The notes under the pieces: generated by a model | The model's database searches: none | The model's input: the letters and a program-made list of their open reading frames with translations, nothing else | Told to the model about the DNA's origin: nothing | Translations under genes and position numbers: made by a program | Assembly (NCBI GenBank): GCA_031308135.1 | Contig: JAHLJT010008756.1 | Span: forward strand, 103,505,271-103,569,270 | From: Acheta domesticus | Lineage: Eukaryota; Arthropoda; Insecta; Orthoptera; Gryllidae | Direction of reading: 5' to 3' | DNA length: 64,000 bases | Shown: in pieces, positions 23,067 through 35,373 of the stretch | Layout: each line of letters starts with the position of its first letter | Position numbering within the stretch: the first letter of the stretch is position 1

Positions 23067-24078
23067 ACAAAACTTTAATTACAGCTTACAAACACTACGA
23101 AATAGGCCACGAAATTCAGAGTTCTCAATACAGGCTCCAATCTCCGCCAATGTATAGTATTCCCTAACTTAATTATTCGGCTCTCAGTATTCTGGTGCAC
23201 TCAAAGTCACTTTGTTGAAGAACTTGTCCAAGTTGCAACAAAAATTGTATTTCAATAGAGTCCATGAAAACATGGATATTTTAAAAGGTTTGATAGTTCG
23301 TGAATGTTGTCACCCTGCAAACGATAGGTTCCTGCAGCACACATGTACAATCGTGAGTATGGAAGAACAGAATGGTTAAAAAACCAATGTATCTGGTCCC
23401 TGCAAGTACACTATCTTAAAGAATAAAAATATAGTATTGATATCACATTAAAATGTGCAATTATTAACACCTAAAATACTGAACATTATCAAAAAAATGA
23501 AGTGCACTGAAAATGTGACCATTATTTGAAAACTCACATACGTAACGAACGAAATGGAGACTTGGGAAGTAAATTTATGTACTGAGAAGCTATTCTTGAG
23601 ATGAACAATGTAAATGAATGAAGACTAAACTAACTACTTGGACTTTCCACTGCATGTAGTACATAAGTATGTGTAATAATGAATAGCAGAAAATGTTCAT
23701 TGCTCCAATATTTCCTTCACAGCGCAGATTGGCTTCGTTTATAAGTTCACAACATCAGGCATCGAAAAAATCCAATGCGTGGTCAATTTTCCATTTTATT
23801 CAGTACTCGAAAAGTATAATATTTATCATTGTGGCACCTAAAAAATATTGTTATCAAGGGCGTGTTTTTCAGTTTTAATTGTTATGGTTTCATTACGATG
23901 ATCTTATCAATTACTTAACCATACGTTAACAAACTATTATTAATAAACCATTGATTGCGTGCTTTAGAGCATTTTTTCAAGTTGCATTTATTCAGTAAAT
24001 GCCACTAAGTATTTTACTACAGATGAATTCCTCTCTAAAAATAGAGGCTCATTTCTCTTTAGTCACGGCGGACTGCTT
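23067..24078. other. No gene seen
   Basis: AT-rich unique DNA with only short frames lacking domains. Confidence 0.4.
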
Positions 24079-24468
24079 TTGTTTTTGTCCTATATTGATG
24101 CGCAATGCTCTCTCAAATTAAAGAAGAATTCTGTGGAACTCACCGCAAAAACGCCTGTAGTGCTCAAGCTCTCGCTTCGCTTCTGGGACTTTGAGCGCTG
24201 TACCTGGCACTCAGCCTTTGAGAGCGATTCCGCTTCCGCACGCGAAGCCCCATTTGCCGCCCGCCCAAGAAGCTCGAGTCCGTTCGCTGCGACATCTTGC
24301 GGCCGCCCCGCGACCTTTCTCTCCTCCACGAATTGTCCCTTGCCCTTCGCCGTTAGTTACGTCGTCGAGGTGACCCAAAAGGTCTCTATTACCATTGCAA
24401 AAGCTGAACGAGGAGCAAGAACTCCAGGGAAGTGTAAGGATGGAATTACAAAGGACTCTTCTAGATAG
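24079..24468 (+). other. Unrecognised 129-codon open frame in GC-richer block
   Basis: The frame has no recognisable domain, signal peptide or membrane segment; its middle is Ser/Ala/Arg/Pro-rich because of local GC content, and other frames through the same block are also open. It could be a 5' exon or regulatory island. Weak support for coding. Confidence 0.2.
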
Positions 24469-26974
24469 GCTCGATGTTGAACGATGAGGACATTAGTTCT
24501 ACTTAAATAAAACTGGATGTGAATAAAAAGTACTCAGTTGATATTTCTGCAAATCTCGAGTCTTGTCTTAAAATTCGTATGCCATTGTGAAATTGCGTTT
24601 ATAAAAAAATGAAGAGAGAAATCTACCTGAACATTCTCGGCCCACGAAGATAAATGGGAGACCATTTTCTAGTCAGAAGAAGAGAGATACGAAAAAGTAA
24701 TTGCAGTGCTTGAGCTAAATCCAACTTCTTAAGGTGATATCGACTGGAACTAGAAAGAGTGAACGACATACTAAATTACTAAATTACATACTAAGTTTTT
24801 CAAAACACATTTTTATATACTTTTAAGAAAGGATTTAAACACAGAAGGAAAATTAGAAATAAATATTAGACAGAATAACAGAAAAGATACTAAAGCAAAA
24901 CAAGTGTGATATTCACGTAACTAAAAGATTGACAAGATTGTATAAATCTTTTTGTACAAGTTTTTTTTTAATGTCTACGATAATTTTTTCGCCATCGTCA
25001 ACGCCGATTTTTTAAATAGTTTGCTCCGATAATTCAACTCGTAGATCTTGGAAAAGAACAATGATAAGTAAACGTCGAGTTATGAAAATAAGTGATATGA
25101 AAAATTAAAAATATCATCGGTTGAATATTTTATTTTAGTTTTAATGCATTTTACAACTTAAAACGCTCAGATATTTTTTTAAACTTAACATCCAATAATA
25201 TTCATTTATCTAATTGCTTCATTTTACATATTAAAATTTAAAGGTTGTGTCCATTGAGGCATAGTGTTTACTTAGCACAAACTTCGTGGCTAGACACTTT
25301 TCAAAAATCACACATTGAACGTTTCTGGTCATTTAAGGAATATGAGGTTTGCCTCTAAAGGGATTCTATGAAATACGAACTTATGTGAGACTACGGGCCA
25401 ATTTTTTAGTCAACAGTTGAAGGTTTAATGGAACCTATAAGCAATAAGTTTTCTTTAAAAAATAAGTGTTCACTTATAGCGGGATGTATTTCTTTCGATA
25501 TCCTACATGAATATGGAATGAGTACTTCCTCAAGGCAATATGGTATTTGCCCAGCTGTGGATCATCATCAAACAATTTTTTTCGTAAAAGGCGCATTCGA
25601 GGTCGCATGTACCAATTTCAGATCATAAATACCATAACATTGTAAATAAAATGATGTTGACAAAATATTCTGCGAAATTCATCGTTTTCCTTGAAAGTGA
25701 GCACTGCGCAAGAACAAAAAGTAAACCGGTAAAGAGGAAATCGAATGATGAATACGTACGGAGGGGACGACCTTCCTTACACAAATGTGTTATCAGCCCT
25801 TGCCCACTAATTTGTGAAAAAGGTTTTTTTGTGAATAGGAAACAGTCACTTAGAGGACACTCGTTAATATTGTCCACTATTAAATCGGTAACGGGCGGTA
25901 ACATTGACACATCTTTGTTTCTTTTAAAGTTCTACTTAATTGCATCAATCTTCACAATAATTATTTTGATACTTTAATCCTTCACAATAGTACAGTTTCT
26001 TCAAAATATTGAAGTCACAGCTTCCATAAATTGAAAGATTTTATTACTTTTTAAAAGCAAGCAAAATGGCAATGTTACCACGCAGCAGTCAAACATTGCC
26101 ACCTCTATTTATTTCCAAGACTCTGGCAATGTTTAAATGTGTAATAGGAAACAGAGACACATAAATATGCATCAGAACATTATTAGTCTTTGACTTTTAA
26201 CAGTTTACATACTCTAAACAGGAATAAATACTGCTTTGAAAACTTAGTCTAAAATAAGTTTTATTAACAGTTTTACATTGTCATAAAATGCGATGGGAAA
26301 AAGTGGTTTCTCCTTTTTATAGTCTGGAAAGATCAGCAACAATATCGTACAATATTTTGGCATAACACACATAATTTAAAGTGGACGTGCTTATTCCATA
26401 CACTTGAGTAGCTTTTCCTACTTAATTTTCGACACATTTTTCCTTTTTCCATTGCTTAGTGCATTTTAACTCATCACAGGTTTGCAAACCTTAGATATTA
26501 GATTTTTTATTTGTCTACGTGGCAAAGTTACAATGCAAGTATGGCGAAAACAAAAAGGTAATTTGTATCAAATGTAATTAATCAATATTTACAATTTATA
26601 TGTCATACGCTTTAGAAATGATATATAAACTCAAACAATGTCAATTAATTTAATGTAATAATTTCATCTTAAAGGATATAAATGTAGGAGCAAGATGGCC
26701 AGTATGGCAATGTTATCCTGAAAATAGTATATCCTATTTTGTCTTGTTGCCTAGAACTAGCATGCCTAGGACATGACATATTTACTTATCTATATCGTTT
26801 ATTTCAAATTAATTAATCCAAAATTTACGAAATTACCACATATATTTATGGATATTTTAGTTGGCAACTGTGCAACAATGCAACAAACGAGTGTATATAA
26901 TGTTTCTAAAAGATATTGCTAACTATGGGAATTCAGCCAGGAAATAAAATTACGACTGTGCTACTTGCATTTTT
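24469..26974. other. No gene seen; unique AT-rich DNA
   Basis: Longest repeat-poor stretch. Overlapping frames on opposite strands at 25623-25977 are uninformative. GGCAATGTTA-like strings recur near 26069 and 26706 without clear periodicity. Confidence 0.45.
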
Positions 26975-28466
26975 GCTTTCCCGTACACGTACGTATATAC
27001 GGTGTAGTATACATAGTATAGGGAAAGTTATGTAATGCTGCGGAAAATCGATTTCGAGATTTCAACGGAAATACGTGTTGGGTTCCCCTGATACCGAAAA
27101 AGTGGTTCCCTTCAAAACGTCCAGACGTCCGGACGCTTCCGTCTATCCCTCTGTTAACACCACTAGCGTCTAAACCATGCGTAGGATTTTTTCCAAATCG
27201 AAGAAACCCCTGTCCATCTGGCTCGAGTCGAAACTTTGAGATTTTGAAAAACATGTTTTAAAATTTGGGGATACTTTATATGAAGACCCCCGAACGTTTT
27301 CAAAATTTTCTCAAAAAAGGCTCCACATTTTTCTTTAAATTTCTTGTAAGAATAGAGTAAAATACACTTATGAAGGTAGCATAGGTCCGATTTTCACTGA
27401 TAACTCTGAATTTTCGAAAATTGCAAAAGTTTGAATTTTTTTGGCATCTTCCTACAACTACGAAATTGAAGATAGAGTTTTTCTTTATATCAAATTTGAA
27501 GTAAGTTTTTTTATTAAGGTCATGCAAGTTTTTTTGAAACTTTTAGTAGTTTTCGCGTAATATTGCGTGCAGTATGTGCAATTTTGAAAAATTACAAAAA
27601 CAATATTTTCTCAAAAATGGCTCCATTTTTTTAAACTTTGATAGGGATAGTGCCTAATGTACTCTTTGAGATGACATAAACGCCCAATCGCTCTATTATT
27701 TTTTTGTTGTTTTTTCAAAAATTACAAAAATTACATTTTTTGACTTGTTTCTCACGTCGTTAATAATTACTTTAGCGGCGATTTGTTGACATTATTATAT
27801 TTATGTGTTTATGTGCTTTAAAGAATATCATATAAAGTTTCTCGAAAACTCAACGTTTTCTATGAAAAACAGCACAAAATTACGCATTTTCAGAAACGTT
27901 CAAATGTCATTTTCTCATAAATGGCTCCACATTTTTTTCTTCAAACGTTTCGAACGGATGGTGCTAATTACCCTCTTTAATATGACGTAATCTTCATTTT
28001 GGGATATTTTTTTGTTTTTTCAAAAATTACACAAATGTTTTTTTTGAAAGATCTCTTACACCGTTTATATGCACATTTCCAGCAATTTGTAAGCAGTATT
28101 GTATTTGTAAGCTAAAGTGCTTCAAATGATTTCTAATGAAGTTTTTCGAAAATTCAATTTTCTGTGAAAAAGAGCTTCAAATTTTGAATTAACAGTAGTG
28201 TTTAAACGACATTTTCTTAAAAATGGCTCCTGATTTTTCAAAGAAATTGCCATTTAGGGCTAGGTTTTACTGTTCTTTAATATTTTTAAAATAATGCTTC
28301 CAATCTACTTTTAGAAAACCGAAAAATTAAGAAAATGTCAAAAAATGTATGGACGGGGATAAATGGCAGCTGCCAAGCGCACGTGACAAGTCCGCATAGC
28401 TAGCCGAGACCAAAGGAAATAGAAAACTAATACGGGAAAGTCTGAGCCATTCTGTAGCACCAATAG
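26975..28466 (+). mobile_element. HLE subfamily A, nearly full length
   Basis: The 5' hairpin begins GCTTTCCCGTACACG (26975). The 3' subterminal repeat ATACGGGAAAGT lies near 28430-28441, and the end has diverged to CAATAG at 28466. The microsatellite region has shrunk to GTCCAGACGTCCGG near 27119. Internal modules are intact. Confidence 0.85.
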
Positions 28467-28977
28467 TTTTAACCCGTGATGCTTAAGTATTCCATGACAC
28501 CTCGACTACGAATTCGCCTCTTGGCGCCCAAAAGCATCCTGGGCCAAAGGCTGTAATTAGACCCAGGTTAAGATGCGGAAAGAATTGATGATTCGGTGCG
28601 GAACGAACGAAGAAAAACATTGAAAGCGCGCAAGGAAACGCGGCCATTAAGCCATTAAAGGCGCCACACGGGAGTCAACAGCTGCCTTGCGGTGCAGACC
28701 CCCTAATTGGGCGCGGGCTGTCGTGGGTGCGTGGCGGCGCCGGGGGTTCAGGTCACCGGGCCACTGGGGGGTGGGCAGGCGCCGCTATCGCTGGCAGATA
28801 GTCGCGACCTACTTCGCCTCGGCCGGTGGTCGCCGCGCCGGGCCGCGCCGGTCGGTCGGCCGGCCTCACGCCCCGCAGGGTTGTCCGGGGCGCCAGGGCA
28901 AAAACACGCCGACCCGCTCCGCCCCGCTCCGCCCCCCACACGCCCTCGCACCTCGCGCCGTACAATTGTGATTCCAT
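28467..28977. promoter_or_regulatory. GC-rich block with homeodomain-like sites
   Basis: The left part has TAATTA, CCATTAAGCCATTAAAG and CAACAGCTG-type motifs; the right part (about 28700-28960) is CpG-dense. The composition suggests a regulatory island. Frames on both strands are compositional. Confidence 0.35.
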
Positions 28978-29455
28978 TGATTGATTAGTGTCTCCCGGCG
29001 CGTCAAGGGTTAAGGTAATTAGACCCGTAAGTGTGGTGCATGTTTTATCGAGGTGGCTGTGATTTTCTCCAGCTAGAGAGTGAGGTCCAGTGCCGACCTA
29101 GACGTCGGGTTGCGGCAACCAGGTATCTCCCACGCGCGGTCTGTGGCCCGTTTGTTAGATTATCGTTCCGTCATTCGCCTAGTGTTGATCGGAGAAACCA
29201 CGGAATATTACCTATCAAATCAGCCGGCCGCTAGAATTCTCTTCCAGACAGAGGGTGAATTCAACCTAGCTACCCAGGTAGCATCGAAAATCCCGTTATC
29301 TTTGGTTCTAGAACCCAAGGCCCTCCCGGTCAGAGGCATTGCAGAGTTGTCAACTGATCCCGTGAGCCACCTAAGCCAGTCAATTGTGTTTCGAGATGGC
29401 TCGTTAATCTCTGCTTTAGAAGTGGGCCACTGGGAACGTTGACACTGCAGTCGAA
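28978..29455 (-). repeat. Dispersed repeat, copy 1 (inverted partner at 31760-32456)
   Basis: Shares a collinear set of motifs with the second copy in opposite orientation: complement of CTAACAAACGGGCCA (29144-29158), GAAACCACGGAATA (29194-29207) and a TTACGGGTCTAATTACC-like end near 29013-29030. It behaves as an old interspersed repeat of about 0.45 kb. Class unknown; part resembles widespread insect SINE bodies (CCGTGGTTTC). Confidence 0.65.
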
Positions 29456-29837
29456 CGTAATGTTCTCTTGACGTCTTGAAGACTATTATCGGATTGGATC
29501 TACCAATAGCTCCTCACGAATCTGTCAATACCAACGTATATAGTATTTAATAACATTTTTTGTATGTATGTGAAGGAAAGAAGGAGGTAAGAAATGAGTC
29601 TATTCATATGCAGTTCGTGGTTTTCGGACACCCCCTTAACTTTTCGTTGAAATAATGTATACAGCATATTTGCATACATGTATCGTTATTTATTTTTAGT
29701 GTTCTGGGCAATTTAGGTTAGATATCAAACAACGAGTGTTGTTCTTTCGAGATTTTGTTAAATAAAAAGAAAGAGACTGATGTATCAAAGGTTTCTCATG
29801 GAACAATTCATAAATTAGAATTACTCTTTTAGAAACA
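29456..29837. other. No gene seen
   Basis: AT-rich spacer without recognisable features. Confidence 0.4.
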
Positions 29838-31429
29838 CTATGGCAGCTACCATCTATCGCCGCCCAAAGTACATTTTAAAAAATTCTCAATTTGTTTGTT
29901 TCCTAATGGTGGAATAAATATTATTTACAGAATATTACAGAGCAGTAAAATCTCGTCCTATAAGGATATTTCCGTTGAAAAGTTGGAGCGAGAAGAAAAT
30001 AGCGTTTAAGCGTTACTGTAAATTTGAAATTTGAAGCTATTTTTCACAAAAATTTCTTAGTTTTCGCACGTTGCTGGATATGTACATACTAAAGGCATGA
30101 GAGATATTATTTCAAAAAATGTATATTTGTGTAATTTTTGAAAAAAAAACAAAAATCTATCAAAATTAATTTTATGTTACCTTAAACAGTGCAATTAGCA
30201 CTATCCGTACGAAAAGTTTGAAGAAAATATTGAGAGCTGTTTTTGAGGAAATGACATTTGAGAGTTTCTGAGAACGCGGAATTTTGAGCTTACACAGAAA
30301 AATATTAGATTTTCGAGAAGCTTTATAATACATAATTTAAAACACATGTGCTTATAAATGCAATAATGTGAACAAATTGCCGCTAATGTAAATATTAACA
30401 ACGTAAGAGGCAAGCCAAAAAAATTACATTTTTGTAATTTTTGAAAAAACAAAAGATTAGAGCAATATGGCGTTTATGTCATCTCACAGAGTACATTTAT
30501 CACAATCCCTACAAAATAATTTAAAGAAAAAATTTGGATCCGTTTCTGAGAAAATCTTGCTTTGTTATTTTTTAATATTGCTCGCAAAATTGCGCGAAAA
30601 CTACTTAAATTTTTAAAAAATGTACAAGACCTTACTGAAAGAACTAATTATGCGAAATAAATTTCGATTAAAGCAAACATTTCTGTTTTAATTTCTATAG
30701 CTGTAGGAAGACGCCGAAAAAATTCAAACTTTTGCAATTTTCAAAACTTTAGAGTTAACAGGGTAAATCAGACCTATGTCATCTTTATAAGTGCATTTTA
30801 CTCTATTCTTGTACAAGAAATTTAAAGAAAAAGTTTGGAGCCATTTTTGAGGAAATTTTGAAAATGTCCGTGGGGCTTCATGTAAAGTACCTCCAAAATT
30901 TAATGAATGTTTTTCAAAATTGCAGAGCTTCGTCTCAGACAAGAATCAGTGGCGGAAACAGTGACAGAATTTGAGGCCCCCTCCAAAAGCCCAACAGTTT
31001 TCGTTTGTTACCTTCCTTTATTTCGTAAAATTGATTTAAATAATTATTTTTGTTAGAATTATGTAATTATTTTAACAATAATTACATAAAAAACAATATA
31101 ATAACAAACGTTTATTATCTAACATAAATCTATAGGGGCCCTCCCAAAAATGATCATTCAGTTTGAAAACAAAAAAAAAAAAACGGATAGTTTTGATGCT
31201 AGTGTCATGCACCGGACGGACGTTTTCCCGACAATCGATTTTTCGGTATCAAAGACCCATAAAAGATGAACTATGGGTACACCACTTGTTAGAGGATTTT
31301 TTTCTAAATTTAGCAACTGTATTTATCCACTTGTTCGTTATAAGGGCCCGGCAATACGAGTTTTTCTGCGGAAACGTCACCGTTTTTTCTCACAGCCTTA
31401 CATAACTTTCTACTACGTAGCGAGAAAGT
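29838..31429 (-). mobile_element. HLE copy with foreign insertion
   Basis: Minus strand. The 5' hairpin at 31409-31429 has the subfamily B tip (ACTTTCTC on the element strand). All internal modules are present; the 3' ~60 bp including CTAG is missing. An unrelated segment interrupts it at about 30945-31165. Confidence 0.8.
30945..31165. mobile_element. Unidentified insertion starting CAGTGGCGG
   Basis: The block begins CAGTGGCGG and has GGCCCCCTCC near its left and GGGGCCCTCCC near its right end, foreign to the HLE consensus. The CAGTGGCG start resembles the ends of the hAT-like MITE at 43159. No matching right terminus or target duplication could be fixed, and HLE sequence is deleted at the junction. 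Confidence 0.35.
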
Positions 31430-31759
31430 AAAAACGAGGGACCCAAAATGACCACCGGTCCTCAAATATGTATGTCTTACAGAATGTCAGACAGAAAACA
31501 TGTATGTCTTACACGGTTTTTAAAACCACAGCCTCAAGGCTCACCTGCCCCGAGCACATGCCTCACGAAGCCAAATTACTTACTACTTCTAATTGTGTTA
31601 CGAGTAAGTAACATAATACTTTTATAAAACTAATAATATATATAGAACCGACCTTTTTATGCATAAGCAGACTTTAATGTGGTTTCTTACGTGAATGTTT
31701 TCGACACCATTCGTTTCTACAGAAACAATGTAAACACACTTACTGTCGTAACAAAAAAC
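31430..31759. other. No gene seen
   Basis: Spacer with a short direct repeat TGTATGTCTTACA (about 31471 and 31501). Confidence 0.4.
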
Positions 31760-32456
31760 ACAGCCCAGTCACACCAACTGTTACCACCGATTAAATTCGA
31801 GGTAAACGTGCCATAACACCTCACAGACAGCAGATTGAAGCAATTGCAGTGAAGGGTAAGTAAAGCGTATCAGGTGGAAGCGGAAAACAGTGCAGTGGTT
31901 GTCGCAATACAGAAACACCGAGTTGATCTCGTCATTCTGGGAACGGGAGTGCTGGCTCAGAGCATTAATTGATATCACTGCAGTGACTCAATCCGACGGT
32001 GGCAGGATTTTCGACACTAGCTTTTCAGCTGGTCGAATTCAGTCGCACTCTGGAGAAGAATTCTAGCAGCCGGCTTCTCTGATCGGTAGTATTCCGTGGT
32101 TTCTCCCTTCAATATCAGGCGATTGCTGGAGCATTACCCTAACAAACGGGCCAAGAGCCGCGCGCGATCTTTCCGTCCTCCTTCTTGTCCTCTCCTCACC
32201 TCCTTGCGCACGCACACACACTTACATGCATTACATAAACATGCATATCGGGAGCTTAGAGCTCGTCGCGGCTGGAGTGGTGCCCCGCTAGTGGGAGATA
32301 GCTGTTTGGAGAAAACCCCACTAACCTACTGGTAGGTCGGCGCCGGATCTCACCAAACATCGGGGGAAGATCACCGCCATCTCCAGAGGGGAAAACATGC
32401 ACTACATTTACGAGGCTATTGAACGTAGCAGTTGACGTGTCCGGAATCCCTAATCA
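31760..32456 (+). repeat. Dispersed repeat, copy 2 (inverted partner at 28978-29455)
   Basis: Contains TATTCCGTGGTTTC (32090-32103), CTAACAAACGGGCCA (32139-32153), TGGGAGATAGCTG, GTAGGTCGGC, GAAAACATGCACTACA and CTAATCAATC in the same order as copy 1. An extra ~120 bp with CACACA-like sequence (about 32175-32290) lies inside. The left boundary is approximate. Confidence 0.65.
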
Positions 32457-32499
32457 ATCTTTCTTTCTTTCTGCAAGGCACAATAGATCAACCGAAGTA

Positions 32500-32765
32500 T
32501 GCACCCACTCTTGGGAACCATGTTCACCTCTATATGTAGATCGTTTTCCCTCAGCAAGAAGGTATCTACCAGCAGGACATTGCAACGTGTCATATGTGCC
32601 GCAGTGCGTGATTCGAAGAGTACCAGGATGAGTTTACAGCACTCCCCTAGCCACCAAACTCCCCCGATTTAAACCCAATCGAGAATCTGTGGAATCATTT
32701 CGATCGGGCTGTTTGCACCATGGATCCGCATCCAGAACCTACAGCACTCGAGTCGGCATGGCTCC
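32500..32765 (+). pseudogene. Tc1-like transposase fragment
   Basis: Translation with two internal stops gives QQDIATCH, then FEEYQDEFTALP, then NSPDLNPIENLWNHFDR. This is the last catalytic part of a Tc1-type DDE transposase (second D in QQD, E in NPIE). The N-terminal half and the inverted repeats are missing. It begins right after the dispersed repeat, so it probably inserted into or replaced that repeat's end. Confidence 0.8.
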
Positions 32766-33564
32766 ACACTTTGAATATACGTACGTACGCGACAAATAAA
32801 CATAATAGGCCCCCAAATCTTGTGTAATTGTATTATTCAATATCCACCGCAATCTAACGCCTGTTTTCTCTAATAAATGTTCTGCTCGCATTGAGATTAG
32901 AAATGAGGGTAAAGAATAGCACGGTATCCGGTTGTATTTCGATAAACGTTGTGCTAGTGCTCCAATTGAAAACTTTCTAGCCTTGTTGAGAACACGTAAG
33001 AAATCGTGTCGTGTGCGCTGTTTCAAGAGAGCGCCGCGCTGTCGGGAGCAATCTGAAAGAAGTGGAACACGCGTGGGTAAGGGCGCCTGCGGGGGAGCTG
33101 CGAGACCCAGCTGTCGTGTAAGGCAAAGGCACAGTAAAGGCGAGGGGCCACGCACTGCATGCTCCACCCACTTGCTCTCCTCCCTTTCCCCTGCCTTCTC
33201 CCTTTAGCAGAAGCCTCCTTGACCCCGGTCCTACTTCCTTCCGACACCACCGTCATTCTCACCACGCCCTCCCGCCTCCCGACCTCAACCCAACTCAAGA
33301 CTTGTAGTGTAACGCCCGTCGTTTGACATCTGCTCCTCTCCAGCTCACTTGCTCCGTCGCCCTCGAATCCCTTCGCCCCTTACCCCTTGCACCGTTACGG
33401 TTCAACCCTTGCCCCTCCTCTGCCACTCGCTCGTCATATCGCCCAGCCCCCCACCTCATTAGCACCACTTCCCCACTCTTATACATCCCCTCGCCCCCTC
33501 AACACCTCATCCTTTCAAGCCGTTGTCCACCCACACTTCTTTTCCTCAACCTCTCATTCCCTCA
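32766..33564. other. No gene seen; C/T-rich toward the right
   Basis: Moderately GC-rich at 33000-33190 with mutually overlapping uninformative frames, then strongly C/T-biased from about 33190. Long plus-strand Pro/Ser/Leu frames here are low complexity. Confidence 0.45.
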
Positions 33565-33805
33565 CACCCTCGTCTCCTCACCCCCTCGTCCCCGCTCCCC
33601 CTCAACCACTACTCCCTCGTCCCCTCACCCCCTCGGCCCCTCACCCCCTCGGCCCCTCACCCCCTCGGCCCCTCACCCCCTCGGCCCCTCACCCCCTCGG
33701 CCCCTCACCGCATCGTCCCCTCACCCCCTCGGCTCCTCACCCCCTCGTCTCCTCACCCCTAGTTCCCGTCACCCCCTCGTCCCGTCACCCCCTCGTCCCT
33801 ATTTG
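33565..33805. repeat. C/T-rich minisatellite, 16-bp unit
   Basis: Tandem array of CCCCCTCGGCCCCTCA and variants (CCCCTCGTCCCGTCA). Strand-asymmetric, almost G-free apart from the GG/GT step. It ends just before an HLE 5' end at 33820. Confidence 0.95.
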
Positions 33806-33819
33806 AATAATCTCTTTTT

Positions 33820-33945
33820 ACTTTCCCGTATACGTACATATATACGGAGTAGTATACCTAGTATAGGGAAAGTTATGTAATGTTATGTGAGAATGTGGCC
33901 AATTCTCGCCAGAAAGAAATTCGTTGCCGGGCCGTGATAACGAAA
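33820..33945 (+). mobile_element. HLE subfamily A 5' fragment, target of a second HLE
   Basis: 5' hairpin ACTTTCCCGTATACG... and the next ~100 bp of the element. It is interrupted at ACGAAA by the CTAG end of a minus-strand copy. Confidence 0.85.
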
Positions 33946-34402
33946 CTAGTCGTGCTACAGAATGGCACAGACTTTCTCATATTAGTTGTCTATTTCCTCC
34001 AGTCTTCGCTAGCTATTTGGAATTGCCACATACTCTTTCTTGCCAGCTGCTATCTATCACCGCCAAAAGTACATATTTTGTAATTTTCTTAATTTTTCGG
34101 TTTCCTATTGGTAGAACGAAAATATTAAATTTTATAATATTAAAGAACACAAAAACCTAGTCCTAAATGGCAATTTTCTTTTAAAAATTATGTGCCGTTT
34201 TAAAGAAAATTGCGTTTTAGCGCTAAAAAAAATGCGAAATTTAAAGCTCATTTTCCCAGAAAGGTTTTGAGTTTTCCAAATATGTTTTGTGAAGTTATTT
34301 GAAGCACTTACACTCACAAATATAATAATCTTTACAAATTGCTGGTAATGTGCATATTAAAAATGGGAGAGATCTTTCAAAAAAATTACATCTGTGTATT
34401 TT
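33946..34402 (-). mobile_element. HLE 3' part inserted in another HLE
   Basis: CTAG at 33946-33949, the 3' hairpin and a GAGAAAGT-type subterminal repeat (ACTTTCTC on the plus strand near 33970). The body runs to about 34402, where similarity stops. The junction lies in an A run. Confidence 0.8.
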
Positions 34403-35105
34403 ATTGGGTTACGGTACCTATGAGTAGTAGTTAATGGCAAGGTTGTTTGACTTTCTTCCCTACGGATGGGTATCTTAGGCTTCCGGGTTTCCTTGACCAT
34501 CCGATTCACTTTCCATTTGTTACAAGGGTTCGTCAATTGATGAGACATGTACAAGTGACAAGCGAACGGCCATTCAAGAACCCAGCGTTGCCATTCACCA
34601 CCGACAAGGCTTTTCAAATTTTCTGGCCGAGGCCAATACATGTCGGATAGACGGTGTTAATTGTTTTAGAGCGAAGTTACACTTAACGAACACTGAATAC
34701 AATCAGTAAACTCTGGATTAGTGAATGACACTTCACCACATAGATGAACACAATACAGTAAGGTCTGCGCTAACACGGGATGAACCGTTTCATGAGCGGA
34801 GCGATAACTCATACAAAATTCAACATTTTGGACTCTTTTCTTAGTTTTTTTATTGAATAATTACATGCCTTTGGCCAGCTAGGCCCTTGGCATCAGAAGA
34901 TGAACAAATTGAATAATTAACGTAGAAAATGAGTAGCTATAAACATGCAGCTCACGCATCAAGAACAAAACTATTTCATGTGATTAATAAGATTTGTAAG
35001 GAGATTATGAAGGGTCGAAGAATTGCTTATGTCATTTTCGTTTTAGTCGTTTGCGGTGGAAATTATGTTTACCAAGTTGAAAGTGAAATGCAGATGGAAT
35101 ATTAT
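34403..35105. other. No gene seen
   Basis: Mixed sequence. The opposite-strand frames at 34357-34650 show no domain. Confidence 0.4.
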
Positions 35106-35373
35106 TAATTTTGCGTTAGAATTTTGCTGAAATTTGTAGAAAAAAGATTTGAATTGGAAGTATACCCATCTCAGAATGTATTTGTATGTTTGAAATAAAC
35201 CAAGGGGCTTTAATAATAGTTCTTAGACAGGTATTCTGAAAAAATTGTATTTTATTAACGTTTGTTTTAGATGCTGACCCGCAAATTGGACACGCATAAG
35301 ATATTTTAGTCCGAATCATTGTTTTATAAATAGAAACTCCTAAAAATGAGCCAAAAATCCAAATATCGGCCAA
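35106..35373 (-). pseudogene. Jockey-type LINE RT C-terminal fragment
   Basis: Minus-strand frame with YKTMIRTKISYACPICG, ASKTNVNKIQFFQNTCLR and APWFISN, the pattern that follows the RT fingers/palm in jockey-clade non-LTR proteins. No catalytic motif is present: a short dead fragment. Confidence 0.75.

Noticed and set aside
24079..24468. 129-codon frame as a confident gene
   Set aside because: No domain, composition-driven, and competing frames in the same block; kept only as a low-confidence entry.
33565..33805. CRISPR-like regular array
   Set aside because: Contiguous 16-bp minisatellite units with no unique spacers, in eukaryotic DNA.
33323..33880. 185-codon Pro/Ser/His-rich open frame
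   Set aside because: It is the translation of a C/T-rich minisatellite and its flank; all three forward frames give similar repeats.
34357..34650. Overlapping opposite-strand frames of 94 and 67 codons
   Set aside because: No recognisable domain in either frame, and part overlaps the end of an HLE copy.
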